DNA of 64,000 nt from Chryseobacterium viscerum (lineage in GTDB: Bacteria > Bacteroidota > Bacteroidia > Flavobacteriales > Weeksellaceae). The translations under genes and the position numbers were made by a program. The stretch spans positions 310,001-374,000 of the forward strand of contig NZ_PPEG02000001.1 of the NCBI RefSeq assembly GCF_002899945.2, in the 5' to 3' direction. Below the pieces are notes generated by a model. It did no database searches. It had not been told where the DNA came from and worked only from the letters and a program-made list of their open reading frames with translations. Positions 35,247 to 43,542 of the stretch are shown here, one piece after another (positions within the stretch are counted from its first letter, which is position 1; each line of letters opens with the position of its first letter).

Positions 35247-38210
35247 TTAGAAGTTAGCCTTTAATGAGAGTCCTATTGATCGGGTAACCGGCAGTCCAAA
35301 TGAATCTACCCCAACCCCACCAGGTGTATTTCCGGATACTTGTTCCGGATCAAATGGTGCTTTTTTATAGAAGAAAAACAAATTAGTTCCTACTAAACTT
35401 ACCGTTGCATTTCTCATATATTTTGATTGGATATTAAAGCTATAGGAGATGGATGCCTGACGTAAACGTACCGTTGTTGCACTGTACAGATAAGCCTCAT
35501 CAATTCCTGTCCCGATACCACCGGCACCACCTGTTCTTTTATAATATGCTTTTGCATCAGTAACTCCATTATAAGCCTGTCCTGCCAGAGGTGTCCCCGG
35601 AGCATATACCGCATTTGGAATAGACACTCCACCAGCATCTCTTGCATCAGCAGTCGCCTGGCTTACTCCATATAAATCGTTTGCTTTTTCGGTAAGAGAC
35701 AATACTTTACCTCCGAATTTACCATCGATAAGGAAAGATATTCCCAGTTTTCCAATATTAAAAGAGTTATTAAAACCTATAATAAACTTAGGGTTTGGAT
35801 TACCCAAATATTGAGGATCACCTGTAGTACCTAATGGAACTCCATTTTCATCTACTAAAACACGTCCCTGGTCATCTCTTTTGAATTTAACTCCATAAAG
35901 ATCTCCAAAAGATCCTCCCAGTCTCAGTTTTGTAAAATCTCCACCACCTGTTAATGAGAAAAGTTGGTTTTCTGATATAGGTAAGCTTGATGGAAATAAT
36001 TCAACAATTGTATTTTTGTTGGCTGAAGCATTTACTGTAGTTGTCCATCCAAATTGTTCTGTACCGAAAACTTTGTATGATAAAGAGGCTTCAAAACCTG
36101 TGTTGCGTATTTTCCCCGCGTTAATATAATATGAACCTGATGGAATTCCTCCAAAGTTAGAGCCTATAGTAGTCTCCAACAGCTGATTGCTGGCATTAGA
36201 GTTATAATAAGTAAGATCAAAATTTAATCTATTGCTAAACATTCTCAACTCAGTTCCTGCCTCAAAAGTTTTATTAAGTTCCGGGCGAGGAATAAGGTCT
36301 GGTCGGCTGGTAACGAATGAACTTTTTGGATATACTATATTTCCTGCGTCTACTCCATAAGAGTACGCATTATAATAGGCTACCATCGCATTAGAAATAT
36401 TAGCTGGCAATCCCAATCCGACAGTTGCATAAGAACCTCTTACTTTCCAGAAATTAATCACTTCCGGAAGTTTAAAGATAGAAGATAAGATCGCATTGGC
36501 TCCTACAGACTCATAATCAAATCCGCTTCTTCCTGTTAATGCCAGAGTAGAATCCCAGTCATTTCTAAAGGTCATATCTACATAAAACATATTCTTATAG
36601 CCTACTGAAGCACTTGCAAAGACTGAACGCACCTGTTTTTTCAGGTTCCAGTAGATATTATGATATCCATCACCGGGACTTCGGTCTACATTCCACTGCA
36701 GGTTATTTATTGTAAACAAATTAGGAATGGACAAATAAGCATTATCCACCTGCGTTACTTTATTACTTGTCGTATTCACACTTCCCCCCACTGTAAAGTC
36801 TAAGGAAATTGATTCGCTTAATTTTGGACTCCCAATCAACAAAACATCACCATAGGTAGAGGAATTCTCATATATGTTTTTAAGCATTCTTCCATTAACC
36901 CCTTCTTTCACAGCCAGTAAACTAGGCGCTGAATAAGCAGAAATATCACGCTGACTGTCTGAGCTATTCCAGCTATAGTTACCTCTTACTCGTGCAGTCA
37001 ACCATGGATTGATCTCATAAGATAATGAAACCGCACTGTATGCATTTTTATTTTTAACGGTAACCTGGTTTTTATTTAAAATCCAATATGGGTTTTGGGT
37101 TTCCGGGTTTCCTTTGAAGCTTCCGTCCTGATTTACCTCCCACCAATTCTGACCAGGCAAAAGTCTCTTTTTATCGATGAAAGAATAGTTATCCTCTCCA
37201 TATTGATCAAAATCTACCCCTCTCGGCAGCCAGTATAAACTTGCTAAAGGAGAGAAAGATGCTCCCGGAGTCTGTCTGTTTTTACTGTCCTGTAAGGAAC
37301 CAATGAAGTTCGCATCCAATGTCAGTTTATCATCCAAAAACTTACTTGAATTCCTGAAAGAAATATTATACTGATCAAAATAAGACATTGGAATCACCCC
37401 TTTATTGGTAGTATTCCCAATAGAAAAATAGTTGGTTGATTTTTCGTTTCCTGACTGGAAAGAAAGACTGTTTACCCATGTAGTTCCGGTTTGCAGAAAA
37501 TCTTTAAGGTAGTCCTTCGAACTTCCTTTTGCTCCCCAGCTCTCGATATTATTTCCTGGAGATTGAGTAGGTACAGATGGATCATAAGATAAATAGCTAT
37601 GCTGCAGTTTTGGTAAACTGTAAGCTCTTTCTACGGTTAAACTTGTGCTATAAGCGATAGAACTCTTACCTATTTTTCCTTTTCTTGTGGTAATCAAAAT
37701 AGCTCCGTTTCCACCTGCTGAACCATATAATGCTGATGCTGATGCTCCCTTCAGGAAGTTGATGCTCTCAATATCATCAGGGTTGATAGAACTCAGTACA
37801 TCTCCCGGATCCGGCATATTGGAATACTGGCTTATATCTGCAGATTTTCCTGTTCCATTGATAATGGGAATTCCATCCACTACATATAAGGGCTGGCTGT
37901 TTGATACAGACTTATTACCCCTCATGATCACCCTTACGGAGCTACCTACACCATTGGTTCTGTTGATCTGTACATTGGAAACTTTTCCATTGATCGAATT
38001 TAATAGATTGGGAGTTTTCACTTCAGTAAGCTCATCTCCACCAATCTGCTGACTGGAATACGTCAAAGAGCGGGCCTGCCTTTTTATCCCCAAAGAGGTG
38101 ACTACGACCTCCTCAATACTGTTTGTCTTCGTAGTGTCGGCTGATTTTTTCTCCTGTGCATTCGCAGAAATTGAAAAAACGAACAGAACAGGTATAACTG
38201 CTTTTCTCAT
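35247..38210 (-). CDS. SusC/RagA family TonB-linked outer membrane protein
   Basis: The barrel component of the SusCD glycan importer, 987 residues. The signal peptide (MRKAVIPVLFVFSISANA) is followed almost at once by a TonB-box-like stretch (SIEEVVVTSLGIKRQ) and the plug with LYVVDGIPIINGTG and GNGAILITTRKGK. The carboxypeptidase-regulatory-like N-terminal domain that precedes the plug in most SusC proteins is missing. The barrel ends in VTRSIGLSLKANF with the terminal Phe. It is the first enzyme-locus gene after the AraC regulator and likely heads the main operon. Confidence 0.95.
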   Translation of the reverse strand: MRKAVIPVLFVFSISANAQEKKSADTTKTNSIEEVVVTSLGIKRQARSLTYSSQQIGGDELTEVKTPNLLNSINGKVSNVQINRTNGVGSSVRVIMRGNKSVSNSQPLYVVDGIPIINGTGKSADISQYSNMPDPGDVLSSINPDDIESINFLKGASASALYGSAGGNGAILITTRKGKIGKSSIAYSTSLTVERAYSLPKLQHSYLSYDPSVPTQSPGNNIESWGAKGSSKDYLKDFLQTGTTWVNSLSFQSGNEKSTNYFSIGNTTNKGVIPMSYFDQYNISFRNSSKFLDDKLTLDANFIGSLQDSKNRQTPGASFSPLASLYWLPRGVDFDQYGEDNYSFIDKKRLLPGQNWWEVNQDGSFKGNPETQNPYWILNKNQVTVKNKNAYSAVSLSYEINPWLTARVRGNYSWNSSDSQRDISAYSAPSLLAVKEGVNGRMLKNIYENSSTYGDVLLIGSPKLSESISLDFTVGGSVNTTSNKVTQVDNAYLSIPNLFTINNLQWNVDRSPGDGYHNIYWNLKKQVRSVFASASVGYKNMFYVDMTFRNDWDSTLALTGRSGFDYESVGANAILSSIFKLPEVINFWKVRGSYATVGLGLPANISNAMVAYYNAYSYGVDAGNIVYPKSSFVTSRPDLIPRPELNKTFEAGTELRMFSNRLNFDLTYYNSNASNQLLETTIGSNFGGIPSGSYYINAGKIRNTGFEASLSYKVFGTEQFGWTTTVNASANKNTIVELFPSSLPISENQLFSLTGGGDFTKLRLGGSFGDLYGVKFKRDDQGRVLVDENGVPLGTTGDPQYLGNPNPKFIIGFNNSFNIGKLGISFLIDGKFGGKVLSLTEKANDLYGVSQATADARDAGGVSIPNAVYAPGTPLAGQAYNGVTDAKAYYKRTGGAGGIGTGIDEAYLYSATTVRLRQASISYSFNIQSKYMRNATVSLVGTNLFFFYKKAPFDPEQVSGNTPGGVGVDSFGLPVTRSIGLSLKANF

Positions 38211-38588
38211 AAGGTTTAGATTCGTTAGATTTAATTGAGAATCAATTACATTGCTTTATTTTTCAATACAAAAAAAATTATTGTTTTTTCAGCAAAATTT
38301 TAACGTTTATGTATTAAATTATTTAAAGTTTTGTTAAGATTTAATTCACATTCACAAATCTAAATTTTGTAACCAGTCTGATATAATACTATTTTATCAT
38401 AAAACGATATTATTTTTTCAGTCATCAAATTTAAAAGCCATTAATCTACTAAATATCAACAAAATACACCTCATCTTAAACAATTAAAAAAAGGGGATTT
38501 ATTCGGATGTTTTGGCAAAATAAAAATGAATTTTTTTATTTAGAAATCTAATTGAGTTTTATCGTAAAAAGTGAATTTAAAACAGGTA
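38211..38588. other. Intergenic region upstream of susC
   Basis: A 378-bp, very AT-rich gap between susC and the AraC gene, both on the minus strand. It holds no convincing ORF. Two matches to the minus-strand -7 box TAnnTTTG occur, at 38433-38426 and 38362-38355; the first has a TTG 23 bases upstream (38459-38457). It is the expected site for the susC promoter and for binding by the neighbouring AraC regulator, but no clear operator repeat is seen. Confidence 0.5.
38426..38459 (-). promoter_or_regulatory. Candidate promoter of the susC operon
   Basis: On the minus strand TTG (38459-38457), 23 bases, then TAAATTTG (38433-38426) fit the flavobacterial consensus. It would leave an untranslated leader of roughly 210 bases before susC. 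In such AT-rich sequence a chance match is possible. Confidence 0.4.
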
Positions 38589-39467
38589 TTATTCAATTTT
38601 TTTAACTCCTTTAAACTGTTCTTTAAATTCTGTGGGAGTTGTCTTTTTGATTGACTTAAATACCTTATTGAAGTTGGCAATATTATTGAAGCCGGCCTCA
38701 AAAGCAATTTCAAAAACAGTAAGATTCTTTTCCATCAGCCAGCGTGCAGCATAGCTGATCCGTATTTCGTTAAGATAATTGATGAATGTTTTCCCTGTTC
38801 TTTTTTTAATAAATCGATTGAATGTCACATTGCTCATATTCACCATTGAGGCCACATTATCCAGCGTAATTTTATTCTCAAAATTTTTATGGACAAAATC
38901 ATGGATGACCTTCATTTTATCATTATCTGCAAAAGATTCAAGCTCTATGCTATATGATGACAAAAGGGTCTTATTTTCCGCAACGGCAAGTTCATTCAAA
39001 ATCTTCATAATTTCTATAAAAGACTCAAAACTGTTCATTTTTGACAGATTTAGAAACGAATCTTTTAGTTTTTCGGCCGTTTCCGTTGAAAACAGAATTC
39101 CTCTGATGGAATCTTTCATCAGGTTATTGATGGGTTTCAGAATATTTTTTTCCATCAGTGATTGGTGAAAGAAATCCTGATTGAACTGTATGGTAATTTC
39201 GTGGGTTTTTCTGTTTTTACATCTGTAGTTGGCCCAGCAATGTGGCAGATTGGGACCTACCAATACCAGCTCTATATTCCCTATCTCTCCCGTGTGATCA
39301 CCTATCATCCTGCGGTAGCCTTTTCCTTTGTACACAAAATTGATTTCTATTTCCGGATGATAATGGTACGGAAAATCAAATGATGCTTTGATCCTGTCAA
39401 ATACAAGAAAACTGTCCTCAGGAGATAGTGGAGTTATTTCTCTAAGAATATTTTCTAGTTCGCTCAT
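38589..39467 (-). CDS. AraC family regulator (cupin sensor), likely of the glycan locus
   Basis: A 292-residue regulator with an N-terminal cupin sensing domain (FDFPYHYHPEIEINFVYKG at about 31-49, LVGPNLPHCW near 69-78) and a C-terminal pair of helix-turn-helix motifs (about 190-288; ITLDNVASMVNMSNVTFNRF and EIAFEAGFNNIANFNKVFK). It has no membrane segment, so it senses a cytoplasmic ligand, unlike the hybrid two-component sensors common in Bacteroides glycan loci. It lies directly upstream of susC on the same strand and is the obvious candidate activator, responding perhaps to mannose or Man-GlcNAc. Confidence 0.9.
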   Translation of the reverse strand: MSELENILREITPLSPEDSFLVFDRIKASFDFPYHYHPEIEINFVYKGKGYRRMIGDHTGEIGNIELVLVGPNLPHCWANYRCKNRKTHEITIQFNQDFFHQSLMEKNILKPINNLMKDSIRGILFSTETAEKLKDSFLNLSKMNSFESFIEIMKILNELAVAENKTLLSSYSIELESFADNDKMKVIHDFVHKNFENKITLDNVASMVNMSNVTFNRFIKKRTGKTFINYLNEIRISYAARWLMEKNLTVFEIAFEAGFNNIANFNKVFKSIKKTTPTEFKEQFKGVKKIE

Positions 39468-39666
39468 ACAGGCTGTTTTGGAAAAAGGTTAATAATATTG
39501 GGTGGGAGTACAAATCTTTGTAAAAATGATAAAATAAAATCAATGTAAAAACATAATTGCGATTTATTTTATTACCATTCTGTATGCCGGCATCAGAAAC
39601 TGGGGTTTCGATAATTTAATACGGCTCAAATCCTGCTTTTTTGTATCTTTAAACTAAAGTTAAAAT

Positions 39667-40533
39667 ATGTCGCAACCGCTTATTTTTGAAGATCACTATA
39701 AAAGACTTGGACTGGAAATTTTTTCGGAAGAAACTCTGAATAGCTTCAACGGGAATCGGTTCAGAACAGATATCAAAGTCTTTTTTATTCCTGCAGGGTA
39801 TGAACTTACTGTTGATTTTCATGAATATAAAACAAAGAAGCCCTCTCTCTTTTTTTTGACCAATCAACACCTGAATATAGAAAAAGGAAAAGAAGAATCT
39901 ATCCTCCTTTTCTACAACCGGGATTTCTATTGCATCCAGATACATGATAAAGAAGTGGCCTGTGACGGCCTTCTCTTTCATAATGTATTTGAAATTCCTT
40001 TCGTGGAGCTTGATGATTCCGAGACTGCTCTTATAAAAGGATTATTCCTGAACATTCAGGATGAACTTGAATGGAAAGATTCGTCTGCGGAGGAAATGAT
40101 CAGAACCTATGTAAAACAGATCATCATACGTGCTACCCGGAAATGGAAAAAGCAGAATTTAGACAATGACACGCTCAAAATACCAGGCAATGAGCTGGAT
40201 GTTTTCAGAGATTTCAGCAGATACCTGGAAATTCATTTCAGGGAAAAACACAATGTAGCAGAGTATGCAGAACTTCTTCATATCGCTCCGAAAACTTTAA
40301 CTCATAAATTTAAAAATCTAAATCTCGAATCCCCTAATCAGCTTATTATCAACAGAATTTTATTAGAAGCTAAAAGATTATTATTCTATACAGATAAGCC
40401 TGTGAAAGAAATAGCCTATGATCTTGGGTATGAAGATCCGGCTTATTTTAACAGACTTTTTACCCATAAAACAGGAAACACTCCTTCAAATTTCAAAAAA
40501 AATTACTCCTCGGGAAAAAAGTACAATATTTAA
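39667..40533 (+). CDS. AraC family transcriptional regulator
   Basis: A 288-residue regulator. The C-terminal AraC domain (about 185-284) has VAEYAELLHIAPKTLTHKFK and EIAYDLGYEDPAYFNRLFTHK. The N-terminal domain is a beta-rich sensing fold of the type found in one-component flavobacterial AraC proteins; its ligand is unknown. It is divergent from the glycan-locus regulator and sits 88 bp before an osmC-like gene that has its own promoter, so it may control that gene; this is inference. Confidence 0.88.
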   Translation: MSQPLIFEDHYKRLGLEIFSEETLNSFNGNRFRTDIKVFFIPAGYELTVDFHEYKTKKPSLFFLTNQHLNIEKGKEESILLFYNRDFYCIQIHDKEVACDGLLFHNVFEIPFVELDDSETALIKGLFLNIQDELEWKDSSAEEMIRTYVKQIIIRATRKWKKQNLDNDTLKIPGNELDVFRDFSRYLEIHFREKHNVAEYAELLHIAPKTLTHKFKNLNLESPNQLIINRILLEAKRLLFYTDKPVKEIAYDLGYEDPAYFNRLFTHKTGNTPSNFKKNYSSGKKYNI

Positions 40534-40546
40534 GTCTTTTTATCTA

Positions 40547-40577
40547 TTGAATCAGACCAACCACCACTCTATCTTTG
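40547..40577 (+). promoter_or_regulatory. Promoter of the OsmC gene
   Basis: TTG at 40547-40549, a 20-base spacer and TATCTTTG at 40570-40577 match the flavobacterial consensus fully. The leader before the ATG at 40622 would be about 40 bases. Confidence 0.7.
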
Positions 40578-40621
40578 TATTATCAAAATCAAACAATATT
40601 AAAACAAAAAAAACAAACATT

Positions 40622-41041
40622 ATGAGACGTAACGCAACAGCCGTTTGGAACGGAACTATCAAAGAAGGAAAAGGACACCTAACTACTCAAAGTACTACTC
40701 TAAATGAGACTCAATATTCTTTCAACAGCCGTTTCGCAGATGGTGTGGGTACAAACCCTGAAGAATTGCTGGCAGCAGCCCATGCAGGATGTTTCACCAT
40801 GAAATTGGATGCAGAGCTTTCACAGGCAGGGTATAATCCTGAAGAATTAAAGACAACTTCCGTAATCACTCTTGATCCTAACATTGGGAAGATTACAAAA
40901 TCTGAACTGACTTTAACCGCTAAAGTTCCGGGAATATCAGAAGAAGAATTCCAGAAATTTGCTAAGATTGCTGAAGAAGGATGTCCTGTAAGTGCAGCAT
41001 TCAACTTTGAAATTACATTGAATGCTACTTTAGAGAATTAA
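40622..41041 (+). CDS. OsmC family peroxiredoxin
   Basis: OsmC/Ohr proteins reduce organic hydroperoxides through a pair of cysteines. The 139-residue product has both: Cys57 in AAHAGCFTMKL and Cys121 in EEGCPVSAAF, with the long helix between. I start at ATG 40622 (MRRNATAVWNGTIKEGKG), which aligns with the family; the longer reading from 40418 overlaps the AraC gene in another frame. A good promoter lies just upstream, so it is transcribed on its own. Substrate and inducer are not visible. Confidence 0.94.
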   Translation: MRRNATAVWNGTIKEGKGHLTTQSTTLNETQYSFNSRFADGVGTNPEELLAAAHAGCFTMKLDAELSQAGYNPEELKTTSVITLDPNIGKITKSELTLTAKVPGISEEEFQKFAKIAEEGCPVSAAFNFEITLNATLEN

Positions 41042-41060
41042 TCATAAGTATTTATTCAAA

Positions 41061-41126
41061 ATCAATAGGAACGGGCTTTAGCCCGTTTTCTATTTTAAAA
41101 ACAATTCTATTGGCTTTAGCCAAAAC
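41061..41126. repeat. Two-hairpin dispersed repeat, copy A
   Basis: This stretch contains two palindromes, AACGGGCTTTAGCCCGTT and TTGGCTTTAGCCAA, separated by about 24 AT-rich bases. A copy in the opposite orientation is at 59324-59387, with both palindromes and the outer CAATAGGA conserved. It lies just after osmC and may also act as a terminator. Confidence 0.8.
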
Positions 41127-41165
41127 GTAAAGACCAAAATATTTTCCCACTTAAACTTTTTGAAT

Positions 41166-41189
41166 AAAATATACCGAATGGTATATTTT
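41166..41189 (+). promoter_or_regulatory. TetR-type operator
   Basis: A perfect inverted repeat, AAAATATACC (41166-41175) and GGTATATTTT (41180-41189), with spacer GAAT, lies 30 bp before the TetR gene and directly upstream of the -7 box. It is the expected site for autoregulation. Confidence 0.75.
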
Positions 41190-41191
41190 TG

Positions 41192-41199
41192 TATATTTG
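41192..41199 (+). promoter_or_regulatory. -7 box of the TetR operon
   Basis: TATATTTG matches TAnnTTTG, is 20 bases from the ATG at 41219, and begins 3 bases after the operator, so a bound repressor would cover the promoter. Confidence 0.6.
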
Positions 41200-41218
41200 C
41201 ATCATAAACTTAACATAC

Positions 41219-41824
41219 ATGTCGAAGGCGGAGAAAACAAAACAGCATATTATCGAGAAAACAGCAACTCTTTTTAACACAAAGGGTTATATTTCCACAT
41301 CGCTGTCCGACATTACACAGGCAACCGGATTGACGAAAGGAAGTATCTACGGAAATTTTGAAAACAAAGATGAAGTGGCCATTGAAGTGTATAAATACAA
41401 CGCAGGGTTATTGAGCAAAACACTCAGTCGTTCTTTTGGTGAGGAATATCCTACTTCATTGGATAAACTTCATGCTTTTGTAGATTTCTACAAAAAAAAC
41501 TGGCTTTTTGTCTTTTCAAACGGAGGCTGCCCTTTGATGAACGCTGCAACAGAGGCTGATGATTCCTTTCCGGCTTTAAAAACTCAGGTTAAAAGATCTT
41601 TTGAACAATGGATGGCAAAAATATCAGCAGCCATTGTAGAAGGACAAAAGAAGGGAGAAATTAATAAAACCCTCAATGCCGGGCAATACGCCTCTCTATT
41701 CATCATGCTTATTGAAGGCGGAATCCTCCTTTCAAAAACAATGGGTGATCAAAGTTTTCTAAACCACGCCTTAGATAAAATCACCAGTATGATTGATCAT
41801 GAACTCAATATTCTTCCATCATAA
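41219..41824 (+). CDS. TetR/AcrR family regulator
   Basis: A 201-residue repressor. The N-terminal helix-turn-helix (about 1-55) contains TLFNTKGYISTSLSDITQATGLTKG-type sequence with GSIYGNFENKDEVA; the C-terminal domain is helical and hydrophobic. I start at ATG 41219 (MSKAEKTKQHIIEKTA), because the longer reading from 41189 would begin inside the operator. It leads an operon with a thiolase (11 bp later), a thioesterase and FabF, which suggests an acyl-CoA ligand, as in FadR/PsrA-type TetR proteins. The ligand is inferred. Confidence 0.9.
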   Translation: MSKAEKTKQHIIEKTATLFNTKGYISTSLSDITQATGLTKGSIYGNFENKDEVAIEVYKYNAGLLSKTLSRSFGEEYPTSLDKLHAFVDFYKKNWLFVFSNGGCPLMNAATEADDSFPALKTQVKRSFEQWMAKISAAIVEGQKKGEINKTLNAGQYASLFIMLIEGGILLSKTMGDQSFLNHALDKITSMIDHELNILPS

Positions 41825-41834
41825 ATTATCTCAT

Positions 41835-43103
41835 ATGGAAACAAAAAAAGTGGCTATTGTAGGATACAACAGAATTCCTTTTGCCAGAATGAATACCGCT
41901 TATTCAGAACAGGGAAACCAGGATCTTTTACTTGCTTCTCTGAATGGACTGATAGACCGTTATCACCTCAAAGGAAAAAGACTTGGAGAAGTAGCCGGCG
42001 GTGCAGTTATCAAACACATTTCTGAAAGCAACCTTATCAGGGAAACCGTGATGAATACAACACTAGACCCTGCTACTCCTGCCTGTGATCTTCAACAGGC
42101 CTGCGATACAGGAATTGAAGCCGCTATTTACATTGGAAATAAAATTGCTTTAGGGCAAATTGAAAGTGGCATCGCATGCGGGGTAGAAGCCATGAGCAAT
42201 ATTCCGTTTGAGTCTTCACCAAGATTAAGAAAAGCCCTTTTAAAAGCCAATAAAGAAAAATCAGCATTTGGAAAATTAAAACAGCTGTTAAGCCCAAAAT
42301 TGAAAGATTGGATGCCTATTCCTTACAAAGGACAGGAGCCCAAAACAGGCCTTGTAATGGGTGAACACACCGAAATTACCGCAAAATATTACAATATACC
42401 AAGAGAAGAGCAGGATCAATTGGCTTTAAGAAGCCATCAGAATATGGCAAAAGCTTATGATGAGGGCTTCTTCGAAGATATGATTACCCCAGCTTTTGGG
42501 TTGGATAAGGATAATAACTTGCGCCGTGACAGCAGTATTGAAAAACTATCACAGCTGAAACCTGCTTTTGATAAGCAGAACGGAACATTGACTGCAGGTA
42601 ATTCAACGCCATTTACCGATGGAGCTTCAGCCGTTTTATTGGCCAGTGAAGAATGGGCAAAAGCTAATAACTTACCTATTTTAGCTTATATCACTTTTTC
42701 AGAATTGGCAGGAATAGAATATGTTGAAAACAAACAAGACTTACTTCTTGCTCCGGTATTTGCGGCAGAAAGAATGCTGAAAAAAGCAGGCATGAGTCTG
42801 TCAGACTTTGATTACTACGAAATTCATGAGGCATTTGCGGCACAGGTTTTAGCCACCATAAAAATCTGGGAAAATGATGAACTTGCTAAAAAGTTCGGAT
42901 TGGAAAAAGCACTTGGAAAGATCGACAGGAGCAAATTGAATGTAAAGGGAGGAAGCCTGGCTGCTGCCCATCCTTTTGCTGCAACAGGAGGAAGAATTAT
43001 TGCAACCTTGGCCAAATTACTTCATGAAAAAGGCAGTGGAAAGGGTTTTATATCAATCTGCGCAGCCCGTGGACAGGGAGTAACCATGATTTTAGAAAAA
43101 TAA
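41835..43103 (+). CDS. Thiolase (acetyl-CoA C-acyltransferase, FadI/FadA type)
   Basis: A 422-residue thiolase, which cleaves 3-ketoacyl-CoA or condenses acetyl-CoA units. The nucleophile is Cys90 in LQQACDTGIEAA, and the C-terminal catalytic residues are in YEIHEAFAAQ (His) and SICAARGQG (Cys). AAHPFAATGGR is the conserved Gly-rich segment. The length is that of trifunctional-type FadI. I start at ATG 41835, 11 bp past the TetR stop; the reading from 41793 overlaps TetR. No hydratase or acyl-CoA dehydrogenase gene is nearby, which is unusual for a beta-oxidation thiolase. Confidence 0.92.
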   Translation: METKKVAIVGYNRIPFARMNTAYSEQGNQDLLLASLNGLIDRYHLKGKRLGEVAGGAVIKHISESNLIRETVMNTTLDPATPACDLQQACDTGIEAAIYIGNKIALGQIESGIACGVEAMSNIPFESSPRLRKALLKANKEKSAFGKLKQLLSPKLKDWMPIPYKGQEPKTGLVMGEHTEITAKYYNIPREEQDQLALRSHQNMAKAYDEGFFEDMITPAFGLDKDNNLRRDSSIEKLSQLKPAFDKQNGTLTAGNSTPFTDGASAVLLASEEWAKANNLPILAYITFSELAGIEYVENKQDLLLAPVFAAERMLKKAGMSLSDFDYYEIHEAFAAQVLATIKIWENDELAKKFGLEKALGKIDRSKLNVKGGSLAAAHPFAATGGRIIATLAKLLHEKGSGKGFISICAARGQGVTMILEK

Positions 43104-43114
43104 AAATTGAAAGT

Positions 43115-43540
43115 ATGGATAGATTAGCACAATTAAAACAATTCATCGGAAAAGAATTTGACCAGTCACCATCTCCTTTTATGAAATGGCTCAACCCCAT
43201 CGTTCTTTCTGTAGAAGAAGGACAATTGGCATTTCAATATACAGTAAGACCGGAATGGCTGAATCCTATAGGAAATCTTCATGGTGGAGTTACAGCGGCT
43301 ATTGTAGATGATGTCATTGGAGCCACCATGTTTTCTTTAAATGAAAATTCTTTCATCACCACTATAAATAATGTCATTGATTATTTTTCAACTGCAAAAG
43401 AAAATGATAATATTGTAGCTGAAACTAAAATCATTAAAAGAGGTAAGCAATTTGTAAACGCGCAATGCGAAATATGGAATGCAGACAAAACACGCTTAAT
43501 CGCAAGAGGAACCTCTAATTTATTCAAAATCAATAACTAA
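43115..43540 (+). CDS. PaaI family hotdog thioesterase
   Basis: A 141-residue single hotdog-fold acyl-CoA thioesterase. The signature is GNLHGGVTAAIVDDVIGATMF (about 53-73) with the catalytic Asp at the helix. It is small and soluble, as usual in the PaaI/YdiI group. It sits 11 bp after the thiolase gene and 2 bp before fabF, so the three are surely cotranscribed. Acyl chain preference cannot be told. Confidence 0.9.
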   Translation: MDRLAQLKQFIGKEFDQSPSPFMKWLNPIVLSVEEGQLAFQYTVRPEWLNPIGNLHGGVTAAIVDDVIGATMFSLNENSFITTINNVIDYFSTAKENDNIVAETKIIKRGKQFVNAQCEIWNADKTRLIARGTSNLFKINN

Positions 43541-43542
43541 GT

